Below are positions 29,515 to 38,424 of a stretch of DNA of 64,000 nucleotides, one piece after another. Location of the stretch: contig NZ_JAEK01000011.1 of the NCBI RefSeq assembly GCF_000518865.1, forward strand, positions 59,500 to 123,499. The letters run 5' to 3'. The number at the start of each line of letters is the position of its first letter. The first letter of the stretch is position 1. This DNA comes from Bacillus sp. J37. GTDB taxonomy: Bacteria > Bacillota > Bacilli > Bacillales > Bacillaceae. The position numbers and the translations under genes were made by a program. The notes under the pieces were generated by a model. That model ran no database searches and had not been told where the DNA came from. It saw only the letters and a list, made by a program, of their open reading frames with translations.

Positions 29515-30855
29515 TTATATTTCTTGGAAAATAGGCTCTGGATTTTTCAACATTTCCACTTTTTCTTCTGTGTTATTGTCAGCATTAATAAATATCCGAT
29601 ACGTATCATTTTCAATTGTTCCTAAAAATTCGTAACATAGTACTTCCTCACCAAATTCATTTACAATGATAGCTAATCGATCTTCCTGAACATCCAGACT
29701 AGGATTAAGCTTTTTAGCAGCCTCGTCTTTTGAAATTTTTGCATTTGGAATTTCCCGTTGTTTATGAGCAGCTAGGTAGTCTCTGGCTGAAAAGCCAATT
29801 ACTTCACCATTATCTAAAGCTACTTTCATTCGAATTGCATCCGGGTAGACTCTTACACCATCTAGAATGGATACAAATGTGAAAACACCAATATTATCAT
29901 ATTGTGCACTTTCAAAAAGATCCAAATCTTCAAATCCGTGTTTTTTTAGAAATTCAGTTGCATGATCTGTTGCTTGATTAAGGCTTATCTCTTTATTTTT
30001 AATTTCTCTATTTTGTACTAAGTAAATGGGATATCCACCTTTTTTTGTGATATCCATGTTAACATCAACTTTTTGCTCCTTATCATCCATTGACACGCTA
30101 TAAAAGCCAAAATCGGAACCTTCCCCATTTTCGGTTACTTTAATATCAGTTACCTTATTTTCAACAAACTTTTTAGCTACTTCTTTAGCTTCTTTTTTAC
30201 TTATTTCCTTTCCCTCCAGCTTTTCAAAGCCATTTTCAGTCTTCATTGATGTTTGAGTTGCACCGAAATCTGCCTCTGAGTAGCTCTTCACATTTTCTTC
30301 CACCGTTTTTAAACCATCAATAATTGTATTATCTGCTTGTTTTTGTCCTGATGCTAAAGCAAGTTCTACATCCATCCATCTTAAATTGTTATCTAATACG
30401 AGATTTTGAACACTACGTAACTCTTTCTGAATATCAGCTGCTTTTGTATACATAGATTTTAACGTTTCATATTCTTTTTCTGTTAATGGATCTTTTTCAA
30501 GGTCTCGAACAGCTGCTCGATAACTAAAATCACTTATTCCTGCTAAAAATTCTTCAGTCTTGTTAAATGGCATTAATGCTAATGGAAGTTGTCCTACATC
30601 TGATTGTGCTTCTGAAGTTATTCTCCAAACATCCGCAAGTGCAGGAGATAGGGACTGCCTTGTATTCATCGCAAGTGTAGCACCTATTTTGTCATGTAAC
30701 TGATCAACCCGATACGATAAATCATGAAATGCCCGTTGATAATTGTTTTCTGCCTGAATGAGAACTGCATTTTTCTCTTGATGTTCCTTATATCCCCAAT
30801 ATGCCGAACCGAGGACAGCTACTGATAAAACTCCAATTAAAATTCCACGTATCAT
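29515..30855 (-). CDS. ypeB: Germination protein YpeB
   Basis: Partner needed for SleB to be held stably in the dormant spore. The 446 residues begin with a membrane anchor (MIRGILIGVLSVAVLGSAYW), followed by a helical N-terminal domain and PepSY-type repeats in the C-terminal half (KEAKEVAKKFVENKV, LNQATDHATEFLKKHG, KISKDEAAKKLNPSL). Length matches B. subtilis YpeB. ATG 30855 follows GGGGTGA by 6 bases and lies 15 bases after sleB, a two-gene forespore operon. Confidence 0.95.
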   Translation of the reverse strand: MIRGILIGVLSVAVLGSAYWGYKEHQEKNAVLIQAENNYQRAFHDLSYRVDQLHDKIGATLAMNTRQSLSPALADVWRITSEAQSDVGQLPLALMPFNKTEEFLAGISDFSYRAAVRDLEKDPLTEKEYETLKSMYTKAADIQKELRSVQNLVLDNNLRWMDVELALASGQKQADNTIIDGLKTVEENVKSYSEADFGATQTSMKTENGFEKLEGKEISKKEAKEVAKKFVENKVTDIKVTENGEGSDFGFYSVSMDDKEQKVDVNMDITKKGGYPIYLVQNREIKNKEISLNQATDHATEFLKKHGFEDLDLFESAQYDNIGVFTFVSILDGVRVYPDAIRMKVALDNGEVIGFSARDYLAAHKQREIPNAKISKDEAAKKLNPSLDVQEDRLAIIVNEFGEEVLCYEFLGTIENDTYRIFINADNNTEEKVEMLKNPEPIFQEI

Positions 30856-30870
30856 AAGTTGTCACCCCTT

Positions 30871-32079
30871 CTATTTGCAAAAAATGTGTTTCCCAATACG
30901 TTTAATTTGTGGTCTACCCCATATCCAAGAACTTGTTGCTGTATTTGGATTAAAATAATAGATCGCATTTTCCGTAGGGTCAAATCCATTTATTGCATCG
31001 AGTACTGCTTTTTTAGCATTTTCATTTGGTGTTAACCAAATTTGTCCGTCAGCAACTGCAGTGAATGCAAGAGGTTCAAAAATTACTCCTGAAACAGTAT
31101 TTGGGAATGTCGGGCTATTAACACGATTAAGAATAACCGCTGCAACCGCAACCTGACCAATATACGGTTCTCCCCTTGCTTCTCCGTAAACTGCGTTAGC
31201 CATTAACTGAATGTCATTTTGGGAAAATCCACCTGGCATGTTAACAGCAGTAGAATCATTTTGTTGCTGATTATTGTCTTTTTTCTCTTGTGTTGGTTGT
31301 TTGGCTTGATCATTTTGATTATTCTGTTGTTGTTTTTGTTGGGCCTGTTGCTGTTGCTGCTCTTGTTGTTTTTGTTGGTCCTGCTGCTGTTGTTGGTCTG
31401 TTTGTTGTTTTTGTTGAGTTTGTTGCTGTTGTTGTTCTTGTTGTTTTTGTTGGGCTTGCTGCTGTTGCTGTTCTTGTTGTTTTTGTTGGGCTTGCTGCTG
31501 TTGCTGCTCTTGTTGTTTTTGTTGGGCTTGCTGCTGTTGCTGCTCTTGTTGTTTTTGTTGGGTCTGCTGCTGTTGTTTTGCTTGTTGGTTATTAGCTTGT
31601 GCTTTGTATTGCTTTTCCGATTCTATTTTTCTTTGCTCTGCAATTTGTCTAGCTCTCTTTATTTCCTGGTCAGTTGGCGCTGATTGAATATCCAAAGGTA
31701 CTCCTCCATAATGAGTAAACCTTCGTCCTTTATTAATTTGTTCATAAACATAGTCACTATAAAATTTTGTTGATGTCGCTAACATATCCTTAGTTTTCTG
31801 TCCAACCAGTCCATCAACTTCCTCTAAACCAAACGTATCTTGAAAGTTTTTTACCGCCCAATACGTACTCCATCCATAAACACCATCAATAGGTCCATGA
31901 TAATATCCGTTATACTGTAATCTTGCTTGTAGTTCGATTACATCACTGCCCGTTGCACCTCTTTGTATAATTTGTTCTGAAAAAGCATGTGCCGCTGGGG
32001 TATGGTGTAATGCAAACTGGTATGTGATAGTAGTAAACGTCATGACGACAACCATCATCATTATGCGCATGTTTTTCAT
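30871..32079 (-). CDS. sleB: Spore cortex-lytic enzyme SleB
   Basis: Lytic transglycosylase that degrades cortex peptidoglycan during germination. Order: signal peptide (1-32, cleavage after AHA), a peptidoglycan-binding domain (about 36-100, GSDVIELQARLQYNGYYHG), a low-complexity linker, and the hydrolase_2 catalytic domain (about 285-402) with the probable catalytic Glu300 in NAVYGEARGE. At 402 residues it is about 100 longer than B. subtilis SleB; the excess is a Gln-rich repeat linker at 165-252. GAGGAGG lies 7 bases before the ATG. A TGAATA at 32146-32141 could be part of a sigma-G promoter, but the -10 spacing is poor. Confidence 0.95.
   Translation of the reverse strand: MKNMRIMMMVVVMTFTTITYQFALHHTPAAHAFSEQIIQRGATGSDVIELQARLQYNGYYHGPIDGVYGWSTYWAVKNFQDTFGLEEVDGLVGQKTKDMLATSTKFYSDYVYEQINKGRRFTHYGGVPLDIQSAPTDQEIKRARQIAEQRKIESEKQYKAQANNQQAKQQQQTQQKQQEQQQQQAQQKQQEQQQQQAQQKQQEQQQQQAQQKQQEQQQQQTQQKQQTDQQQQQDQQKQQEQQQQQAQQKQQQNNQNDQAKQPTQEKKDNNQQQNDSTAVNMPGGFSQNDIQLMANAVYGEARGEPYIGQVAVAAVILNRVNSPTFPNTVSGVIFEPLAFTAVADGQIWLTPNENAKKAVLDAINGFDPTENAIYYFNPNTATSSWIWGRPQIKRIGKHIFCK
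31324..31587 (-). repeat. Tandem repeat encoding the SleB Gln-rich linker
   Basis: About seven imperfect 36-bp units, each encoding QQQQQAQQKQQE or a close variant (A replaced by T or D, one unit with a one-codon insertion). The units stay in frame and use both CAA and CAG codons. The strand bias produces a long Leu/Val-rich open frame on the plus strand that I regard as spurious. Confidence 0.93.
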
Positions 32080-32215
32080 GTTGCTGCCTCCTCAAATAGA
32101 TGTAGTTGCTTGAATGTATTTTTTGTAGTCTTTGGTATTTTATTCATCTAAAAACGAATAACCGATTTCAAGAAAAAGCCTGATACTATATTTTTTTAAA
32201 AAAGAACAAAAAAAT

Positions 32216-32235
32216 AAGCTGCTCTAGGGCAGCTT
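32216..32235 (-). terminator. Terminator overlapping the prsW stop
   Basis: AAGCTGC and GCAGCTT pair around CCTAGA, followed on the minus strand by ATTTTTTTG. The prsW stop codon TAG (32226-32224) is in the loop. Confidence 0.88.
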
Positions 32236-32886
32236 AGTATCTATTATTTTTATTTTTGCCTTTTTTGCTTTGTGAAGAGCGAACCACCAAAGAAACAACA
32301 TAAATGGAACCATTATATATTTCCAGTTTAGATAACTTAACAAGATAGAATCATAAATCGAATGCAGTAAAATCGGAATAGAACATGACAAAACGATCCA
32401 TTTAGTACGGTTCTCTCGTGATGTAAACTTTCCTTTTCCTAAATAATATCCCATGATAACACCAAATAAAGCATGACTCGAAACTGGTAATATGGCGCGC
32501 CCAAATGCGTGTTCAACCCCATTTGCAAATAAATATAATATATTTTCTAGTGTTGCAAATCCCAATGAAACAGAGACTCCATAAACAATACCATCGTAAT
32601 GCTCATTAAAATGAATATGTTGATAAATAGTAAAAAATAAGATAAACCATTTAAAAAATTCCTCTAAAAACCCAACTGCTACGAACGTATATAAAAATTG
32701 GGATGAAAAGACAGCTTCAACGTCCAACACATACTGGATAAACATAATGGGAAATACGAGCAGAGCCCCGAAAATAAACGAGCGCAGTACTAATGATATA
32801 GGCTCAGATTCATATTGATCTTTTAAATAAAAATAACTTAATAAAGCAAGACCTGGGGCAATGCCCGCAGAAATAATCGCAATCAT
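32224..32886 (-). CDS. prsW: Intramembrane protease PrsW
   Basis: Site-1 protease that in B. subtilis cleaves the anti-sigma factor RsiW; formerly ypdC. The 220 residues have about seven membrane helices. The family motifs are visible: Glu-Glu in FLEEFFKWF, the [20 protein letters not shown] block and His in [18 protein letters not shown] 32886 has AGAGG 7 bases upstream. It lies next to sleB as in B. subtilis and is divergent from ansA. No rsiW is in this window; the anti-sigma factor rsiX is. Confidence 0.93.
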   Translation of the reverse strand: MIAIISAGIAPGLALLSYFYLKDQYESEPISLVLRSFIFGALLVFPIMFIQYVLDVEAVFSSQFLYTFVAVGFLEEFFKWFILFFTIYQHIHFNEHYDGIVYGVSVSLGFATLENILYLFANGVEHAFGRAILPVSSHALFGVIMGYYLGKGKFTSRENRTKWIVLSCSIPILLHSIYDSILLSYLNWKYIMVPFMLFLWWFALHKAKKAKIKIIDTKLP

Positions 32887-33060
32887 TCACAGGCCTCTTT
32901 TCCAATAATAACTTTATTATCCATACTATTTAGTATTTAAACAAATTTAATAATATGATAGAATTCACTTTATTTATCGTATCATGATATCGTAAAATTG
33001 AAAATGTCAGAATGTCGTAAACACAAGATTTTTACTATTTTTTGAAGGAGTTTGACATCT

Positions 33061-34032
33061 ATGAACAAAAACATACTACTTATTCATACAGGTGGTACTA
33101 TTTCAATGAAAGAGGACCATGAAACCGGCGAAGTAAAGCCGGGAGAAACAAATCCTCTTATGGATCATCTTAAAGAATTACCTGACATCAATCTAATAAC
33201 CACTCAATTATTTCATTTACCTTCACCTCATATAACACCAGAAAACATGCTGCATCTTAAAACATATATAGAAGAAGAAAGCAAAAAAATGCATTTAGAT
33301 GGTGTTGTAATTACGCATGGAACTGACACTCTTGAAGAAACTGCTTATTTTCTCGATGTCACCCTATCATTGACAATACCAGTTGTCTTAACAGGTGCAA
33401 TGAGATCCAGCAATGAATTGGGATCTGATGGACTTTATAATTTACTTTCAGCGATAAAAGTGGCTGTTGCAGATCACGCAAAGTCTATGGGCGTCCTTGT
33501 CGTAATGAATGATGAAGTTCACACGGCAATAAATGTGACGAAAACACATACAAGCAATATTGCTACATTTCAAAGTCCCCAATACGGACCAATTGGCATT
33601 GTAAATAAAGCCGGGGTATTCTTCCATCACAAACCTATTTTAACTAGAGCTTTACATGTATCCAAACTGAATAAAAATGTATTTTTAATAAAAGCTTTTG
33701 CTGGAATGGATAGTAGCCTTTTGAAAGGAATAGAGAAGTTAAATCCTGATGGTTTGGTAATCGAAGCTTTAGGACAAGGGAATCTGCCGCCGATGATGTT
33801 ACCAGGCCTTAAAAGCCTCCTAGATAAGAACGTACCAATTGTGCTTGTTTCCAGATGTTTTAATGGAATTGCACAAGATGTTTATGGCTATGAAGGTGGC
33901 GGTAGACAATTAAAAGACATGGGCTTAATTTTCAGCAATGGTTTAAATGGTCAAAAAGCTAGAATAAAATTAATGATTGCTCTTGAAACATCAACTAAAA
34001 GAGAGGAACTAGAAGCTATTTTTTCAATTTAA
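33061..34032 (+). CDS. ansA: Type I L-asparaginase
   Basis: Hydrolyses asparagine to aspartate and ammonia. The N-terminal active-site motif HTGGTISM (Thr13) and the second motif THGTDTLEETAYF are present, as are TGAMRSSNELGSDG and the C-terminal HTH-like dimer region. ATG 33061 gives 323 residues, with GAAGGAG 10 bases upstream; an earlier in-frame TTG (33052) nearly touches that site. In B. subtilis ansA is elsewhere, with ansB; here it stands alone between prsW and ypdA. Gene symbol by family. Confidence 0.92.
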   Translation: MNKNILLIHTGGTISMKEDHETGEVKPGETNPLMDHLKELPDINLITTQLFHLPSPHITPENMLHLKTYIEEESKKMHLDGVVITHGTDTLEETAYFLDVTLSLTIPVVLTGAMRSSNELGSDGLYNLLSAIKVAVADHAKSMGVLVVMNDEVHTAINVTKTHTSNIATFQSPQYGPIGIVNKAGVFFHHKPILTRALHVSKLNKNVFLIKAFAGMDSSLLKGIEKLNPDGLVIEALGQGNLPPMMLPGLKSLLDKNVPIVLVSRCFNGIAQDVYGYEGGGRQLKDMGLIFSNGLNGQKARIKLMIALETSTKREELEAIFSI

Positions 34033-34042
34033 AGATGACTAT

Positions 34043-34075
34043 AATAAAGAGAGAGCACTATACTCTCTCTTTATT
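34043..34075. terminator. Bidirectional terminator ansA/ypdA
   Basis: AATAAAGAGAGAG and CTCTCTCTTTATT form a perfect 13-bp stem around CACTATA between convergent genes. It overlaps the ypdA stop codon by 2 bases. Confidence 0.92.
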
Positions 34076-35039
34076 ATTTATCACTACGTATGGCATCATA
34101 AATTAATTCCCCGTGAAAACGTCCATTTTCAATAAATATCTCATTAGCGTTATTTCCTGCTGCAATTACACCTGCAATAAATATTCCCTTTATATTTGTT
34201 TCCATCGTTTCAGGATTATATAAGGGTCTTCCTGTTTCTGTATCTATTGTCACTCCCATTTTTTTCAGGAAATTGTGATCGGGATGGTATCCAGTCATAG
34301 CAAAGACAAAATCATTTTTGATCGTTTTTGTTCCCTCAATTCCTCTATATACAACTGAATCTTCAAGTATTTCAAGTAGGTTTGCTTTGAATTCCATTGT
34401 GATCGTACCGTTTCTCACAAGAGATTCGAATTCCGGCAAAATCCATGGCTTAATACTTGATGAATACTCACTTCCACGGTACAAAACAGTTACTCTTGCT
34501 CCCGCTTTTACAAGCTCCAAAGCAGCGTCAACACTCGAATTCTTCCCGCCAATGACGACTACATCTTTATCAAAATAAGGGTGTGCCTCTTTAAAATAAT
34601 GAAAAACCTTTGGCAAGTTTTCACCTGGAATATGTAAATAGTTTGGATGATCGTAATAGCCGGTTGCTATGACAACTTGTTTTGCTTCATAAACTTTTTT
34701 ATTTGTTTTTACAACAAATTGGTTTTCTTCTATTTTCTCGACCATCTCTACTTGTTCAAAAGCATTAACTCTTACTTCTTTCCTTTTAACAACTTCCCTG
34801 TAGTATGCTAATGCTTGATTTCTAACCGGCTTACGATTTTCAGTAATAAATGGAACTTCTCCAATTTCTAGTTTTTCACTTGAACTGAAGAAAGTTTGAT
34901 GTGTTGGATAATGATAGATTGCATTTACAATATTGCCTTTTTCAATAACTAATGGTTTTTTGCCCAGCTTTGAAAGAGCTATTGCGGCTGATAATCCACA
35001 AGGTCCTCCACCTACAATAATCGTTTCCTCATTTATCAA
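34074..35039 (-). CDS. ypdA: Bacillithiol disulfide reductase YpdA (Bdr)
   Basis: FAD- and NADPH-dependent oxidoreductase that recycles oxidised bacillithiol. The FAD motif GGGPCGLSAAIALSKLG lies at the N-terminus, the second Rossmann motif VVIGGKNSSVDAALELV in the middle, and NGRFHGE near the end, as in B. subtilis YpdA. I start at TTG 35039 (321 residues): GGAGGG lies 7 bases upstream and the encoded INEETIIVGGG matches the family. The ATG at 35060 precedes that binding site. It lies downstream of gudB, as in B. subtilis. Confidence 0.93.
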   Translation of the reverse strand: MINEETIIVGGGPCGLSAAIALSKLGKKPLVIEKGNIVNAIYHYPTHQTFFSSSEKLEIGEVPFITENRKPVRNQALAYYREVVKRKEVRVNAFEQVEMVEKIEENQFVVKTNKKVYEAKQVVIATGYYDHPNYLHIPGENLPKVFHYFKEAHPYFDKDVVVIGGKNSSVDAALELVKAGARVTVLYRGSEYSSSIKPWILPEFESLVRNGTITMEFKANLLEILEDSVVYRGIEGTKTIKNDFVFAMTGYHPDHNFLKKMGVTIDTETGRPLYNPETMETNIKGIFIAGVIAAGNNANEIFIENGRFHGELIYDAIRSDK

Positions 35040-35109
35040 GACAATTCCCTCCAGTACCATATTATGTTAACTCATGGCGATGTGTAGTAGCTAATCTAAA
35101 AACAAAAAA

Positions 35110-35203
35110 GAGACTGACCGTTAGTAACATCAGGCTTTATTCAATATTTGGAACAAATTAATGATCCAAAATTAAATAAAGTAGCTAGACATTCTAAAGT
35201 CTC
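35110..35203 (-). terminator. Large nested hairpin after gudB
   Basis: On the minus strand GAGACT (35203-35198) pairs with AGTCTC (35115-35110), which runs directly into TTTTTTG. Inside, CTTTATT (35181-35175) pairs with AATAAAG (35141-35135), and TTTGGA (35170-35165) with TCCAAA (35152-35147). It is a 94-base composite hairpin beginning 25 bases after the gudB stop, probably its terminator. Confidence 0.65.
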
Positions 35204-35227
35204 GTCTCCACTTCTAAAAACCTAGGT

Positions 35228-36499
35228 TTAAATCCAGCCTCTAAATCTTGACGCTTCAGCCATTTTTCTTACTCCTACCATGTAGGCAGCTAAACGCATA
35301 TCGACCCTGCGATTTTGACTTGTCTCGTAAATATTATTAAACGACTTAACCATCACGTGTTCAAGTTTTTCATCTACTTCATCCTCAGACCAATAATACC
35401 CTTGATTATTTTGAACCCACTCGAAGTAAGAAACAGTTACACCGCCTGCACTTGCTAATACATCTGGAACTAGCAATATTCCTCTGTCAGAAAGTATTTT
35501 TGTTGCTTCAAGAGTTGTTGGACCATTGGCTGCTTCTACAACAATACTTGCACGAATATTTGCTGCGTTATCCTCTGTAATTTGATTTTCAATTGCTGCA
35601 GGTACTAAAATATCACAATCAAGCTCAAGTAGCTCTTTATTTGTAATCGTATCGTTGAAAAGCTTTGTTACTGTTCCAAAGCTGTCACGACGATCAAGGA
35701 GATAATCAATATCCAATCCATCCGGGTCATGCAAACCACCATAAGCATCTGAAATCCCGACGATTTTAGCTCCTGCATCATGCATAAATTTAGACAAATA
35801 GCTACCAGCATTTCCAAAGCCTTGCACAACAACTCTTGCACCTTCAAGGTTAATTCCCTTTTTCTTTGCAGCTTCACGGATACATATCGTTACACCCTTA
35901 GCGGTAGCAGATTCACGACCATGTGATCCTCCTAAGACAAGTGGTTTACCTGTGATAAATCCAGGAGAATTAAATTCATCTATACGGCTGTATTCATCCA
36001 TCATCCACGCCATAATCTGGGAGTTTGTAAAAACGTCAGGGGCAGGAATATCTTTTGTAGGACCAACAATTTGACTGATTGCTCGAACATACCCGCGACT
36101 TAAACGTTCTAATTCTCTAAATGACATGTCTCTTGGGTCACAAACTATACCTCCCTTACCTCCACCATACGGTAAGTCAACAATACCACATTTTAAACTC
36201 ATCCAAATGGAGAGTGCTTTTACCTCTTTTTCTGTTACATTCGGATGAAATCTTATTCCACCTTTTGTCGGGCCAACTGCATCATTGTGTTGAGCTCGGT
36301 AACCCGTAAAAATCTTCACAGATCCGTCATCCATTCGAACCGGTATCTTCACTGTCATTAATCTAATTGGTTCTTTCAATAATTCATATACTTCTTCAGG
36401 ATATCCAAGTTTGTCAAGAGCATTATGTATCACCGTTTGAGTTGATTTTAACACATCTAATTTATCATTTTGTGCATCGGTGTTTTTCTCGGCTACCAT
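35228..36499 (-). CDS. gudB: NAD-specific glutamate dehydrogenase
   Basis: Oxidative deamination of glutamate to 2-oxoglutarate. The 423 residues show the glutamate-binding and catalytic lysines (Lys79 in GPTKGGIRF, Lys103, and Lys115 in PYGGGKGGI), DIPAPDVFTN, and the NAD motif VVQGFGNAGSYL. The segment EKEVKALSIWM lacks the 9-bp duplication (VKAVKA) that inactivates GudB in laboratory B. subtilis 168, so this enzyme should be active. AGGAGGT lies 9 bases before ATG 36499. A good promoter is found at 36558-36585. Confidence 0.95.
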   Translation of the reverse strand: MVAEKNTDAQNDKLDVLKSTQTVIHNALDKLGYPEEVYELLKEPIRLMTVKIPVRMDDGSVKIFTGYRAQHNDAVGPTKGGIRFHPNVTEKEVKALSIWMSLKCGIVDLPYGGGKGGIVCDPRDMSFRELERLSRGYVRAISQIVGPTKDIPAPDVFTNSQIMAWMMDEYSRIDEFNSPGFITGKPLVLGGSHGRESATAKGVTICIREAAKKKGINLEGARVVVQGFGNAGSYLSKFMHDAGAKIVGISDAYGGLHDPDGLDIDYLLDRRDSFGTVTKLFNDTITNKELLELDCDILVPAAIENQITEDNAANIRASIVVEAANGPTTLEATKILSDRGILLVPDVLASAGGVTVSYFEWVQNNQGYYWSEDEVDEKLEHVMVKSFNNIYETSQNRRVDMRLAAYMVGVRKMAEASRFRGWI

Positions 36500-36557
36500 T
36501 AAAGTTAACCTCCTAAATCTAATCAGTAAATGAAAGAATGTCCACCTTTCATGACAT

Positions 36558-36585
36558 AGTATACACTTTCAAGACACTTATGCAA
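36558..36585 (-). promoter_or_regulatory. Sigma-A-type promoter of gudB
   Basis: On the minus strand TTGCAT (36585-36580) and TATACT (36563-36558) are separated by 16 bases, 59 bases ahead of the gudB start. The remaining gap up to mecB (36586-36774) contains a short GGTCTC/GAGACC inverted repeat without a T run. Confidence 0.7.
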
Positions 36586-36774
36586 AGAAGAAAAACGATA
36601 ATTATTATAATTTCATCACAAATATGAAAACGATACCATACCAGGAAGAAAATAAAACATTGATTTAATCGTAACCACAAAACTTTATCACATATAATTA
36701 AAGGTGAATTTAACCAATGTGGTCTCATTGTTCTTCTTAAAGAGACCTGAGGTTAAACTCACCATACCAATAAT

Positions 36775-37365
36775 TTATTTATCCAAAAAGTAATGATATA
36801 TTTCCTTCATTGCGTTTTCCTCTACGATAATTTTACCATATTCTTTTAATCTATGGACTGTTAAAGTTGAGGGGCTTCCATATTCAGCTAAGATTGAAAC
36901 AAGATCATCAATATCAACTGGCTGTTCATCATTTAACAATAAGTAATAACGTTCTTGAAAGTAAATAACCATACCGTCATGTATGTTTTGATGATTTGTG
37001 TAGCGTGAAAGTTGAATTAACGCTTCGAATGTTTCAAATTCGAAAATAATATCAAAACTTTCATCCACTTTTACCTGCATCTCAATATATTCATCCGAAA
37101 AATCATTGTCAAGCTCCTCGGTTTCAAGGGCTTTTGTAACGATGACGACCATCCCTTGAGCATGAAGCGAATATACTTCAACTGCAATAGGTCCATTCAC
37201 CTCAAAACCCAGTTCAACACTGGCTTCATTCATCATGTCCCTGAATAATTGATGAACTTTCAATGAATCCTTCCACAGATCATCTTTAGTTAATCCTCTG
37301 TCTCGTAAGTCATCTGTTGTTAAAAAGATTTTTATTTTATCATAGTTCAGTCGCTCTAGCCGCAT
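36775..37365 (-). CDS. mecB: Adapter protein MecB (YpbH)
   Basis: MecA-family adaptor that delivers substrates to the ClpC ATPase. The 196 residues start MRLERLNYDKIKIFLTTDDL, the conserved N-terminal substrate-binding part, then GPIAVEVYSLHAQGMVVIVT; the C-terminal ClpC-binding part includes LAEYGSPSTLTVHRLKEYG. The sequence and position between gudB and ypbG fit the MecA paralogue MecB of B. subtilis. The ATG follows AGGAGGG by about 6 bases. The CarH-like gene lies 63 bases upstream on the same strand, so co-transcription is possible. Confidence 0.9.
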   Translation of the reverse strand: MRLERLNYDKIKIFLTTDDLRDRGLTKDDLWKDSLKVHQLFRDMMNEASVELGFEVNGPIAVEVYSLHAQGMVVIVTKALETEELDNDFSDEYIEMQVKVDESFDIIFEFETFEALIQLSRYTNHQNIHDGMVIYFQERYYLLLNDEQPVDIDDLVSILAEYGSPSTLTVHRLKEYGKIIVEENAMKEIYHYFLDK

Positions 37366-37428
37366 CCCATACCCTCCTGCCGTGAGACCGCTCTATATAG
37401 TCATAGTATGATTTTTTGATGAGATGGT

Positions 37429-38397
37429 TCAAAAATTTTTCAGACCGTGTAGATGGCGTTGTGTCTTTTCCTTGTCATTTAATTCTAGTCTCTCTTTTAA
37501 CCAGCTTTCCCATTGTAGTTTATCATCACCAACTAAATACCTGATATATGGTTCAAGGATAGGGGTTGTTACTTTACTAAACGCCTTGCCTCCAACTCCT
37601 ATTTTTAATTGATCAAATTTTTCTGAAAGATGATCAACAAGCTCCAATGTTTTCTCTACATTTTTAACCAACGTGCAAGACAAAAATAAAAAATCCGGTT
37701 TCACTTCTTTTAAGACGATATCAATATCTCCCTCTGCAATACTGCCGCCAAGGTAAATGACTTCAAACCCTTTCCTTCGTAAAAATAATGTGAAAATTAA
37801 CAAACCTAATTCATGTGATTCACCAGGTCCACAAACAGCAATTACTTTCGGCAGGAAACCAGCTACTGGTAATGTGTGTAAGATCATTCCTATACGGGAT
37901 CGTAAGAAAGAAGAAGCAAAATGTTCATGGGCAGACGTAATTTTCCCTGTCTCCCATTTGTCACCAATCTTCACCAATAGTGTCCCTAATATGTCAATAA
38001 CAACCTTATCCACAGAATAAAGGCTAAATGCATCGTTTAAAAGATCATGTGCCTTATTTTCGTCAAATTGAAGAAGCGCATGGAGAAGCTCGTCCATTAA
38101 GTTCAATGAGCGATCTATCGGTTCTTCTCCGTCAACTATTCCAACATTTTCTTCTAATAGAACTTGGTTTGTTTCAAGTAAATTTACAGCTTGACTTATA
38201 GAGAAACCATTATTTACTTTACTGATCAACCATTTAAGTATTTTTATATGCTCATCAGTATATAAGCGATGTCCGGATTCATTTCTGACAGGCGCAATCA
38301 TGTTATATCTTCTCTCCCAGGCTCTTAATGTTCCAGCTTGGATTCCAAGCATCTTTGAAACTGCCTTTATATTGTATTTTCCTTCATGATTTGACAC
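37429..38397 (-). CDS. MerR/B12-binding regulator, CarH/LitR-like
   Basis: A 322-residue protein with an N-terminal MerR-type winged helix (about 8-75: YNIKAVSKMLGIQAGTLRAW, ERRY, SGHRLYTDEH), then a four-helix B12 cap (95-175) and a Rossmann B12-binding domain (183-305). Trp148-x9-Glu158-His159 reproduces the Wx9EH motif of CarH photoreceptors, and Glu193-Ser-His195-Glu-Leu-Gly is the cobalamin lower-ligand motif. Residue 149 is Glu, where T. thermophilus CarH has His132. Start GTG 38397 follows GGGGGA by 6 bases. CarH-type proteins repress in the dark with adenosylcobalamin and release on light; the target here is unknown. Confidence 0.85.
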   Translation of the reverse strand: MSNHEGKYNIKAVSKMLGIQAGTLRAWERRYNMIAPVRNESGHRLYTDEHIKILKWLISKVNNGFSISQAVNLLETNQVLLEENVGIVDGEEPIDRSLNLMDELLHALLQFDENKAHDLLNDAFSLYSVDKVVIDILGTLLVKIGDKWETGKITSAHEHFASSFLRSRIGMILHTLPVAGFLPKVIAVCGPGESHELGLLIFTLFLRRKGFEVIYLGGSIAEGDIDIVLKEVKPDFLFLSCTLVKNVEKTLELVDHLSEKFDQLKIGVGGKAFSKVTTPILEPYIRYLVGDDKLQWESWLKERLELNDKEKTQRHLHGLKNF

Positions 38398-38424
38398 AAT
38401 TAATCCCCCATAAAAAATCTATAA

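Noticed and set aside
31219..31683. Long plus-strand open frame rich in Leu and Val opposite sleB
   Set aside because: It is the complement of the Gln-codon repeats of SleB; it has no ribosome binding site and no family resemblance.
32113..32146. Sigma-G promoter for sleB
   Set aside because: The -35 TGAATA is perfect, but no CATA-type -10 lies at 17-18 bases; noted only in the sleB entry.
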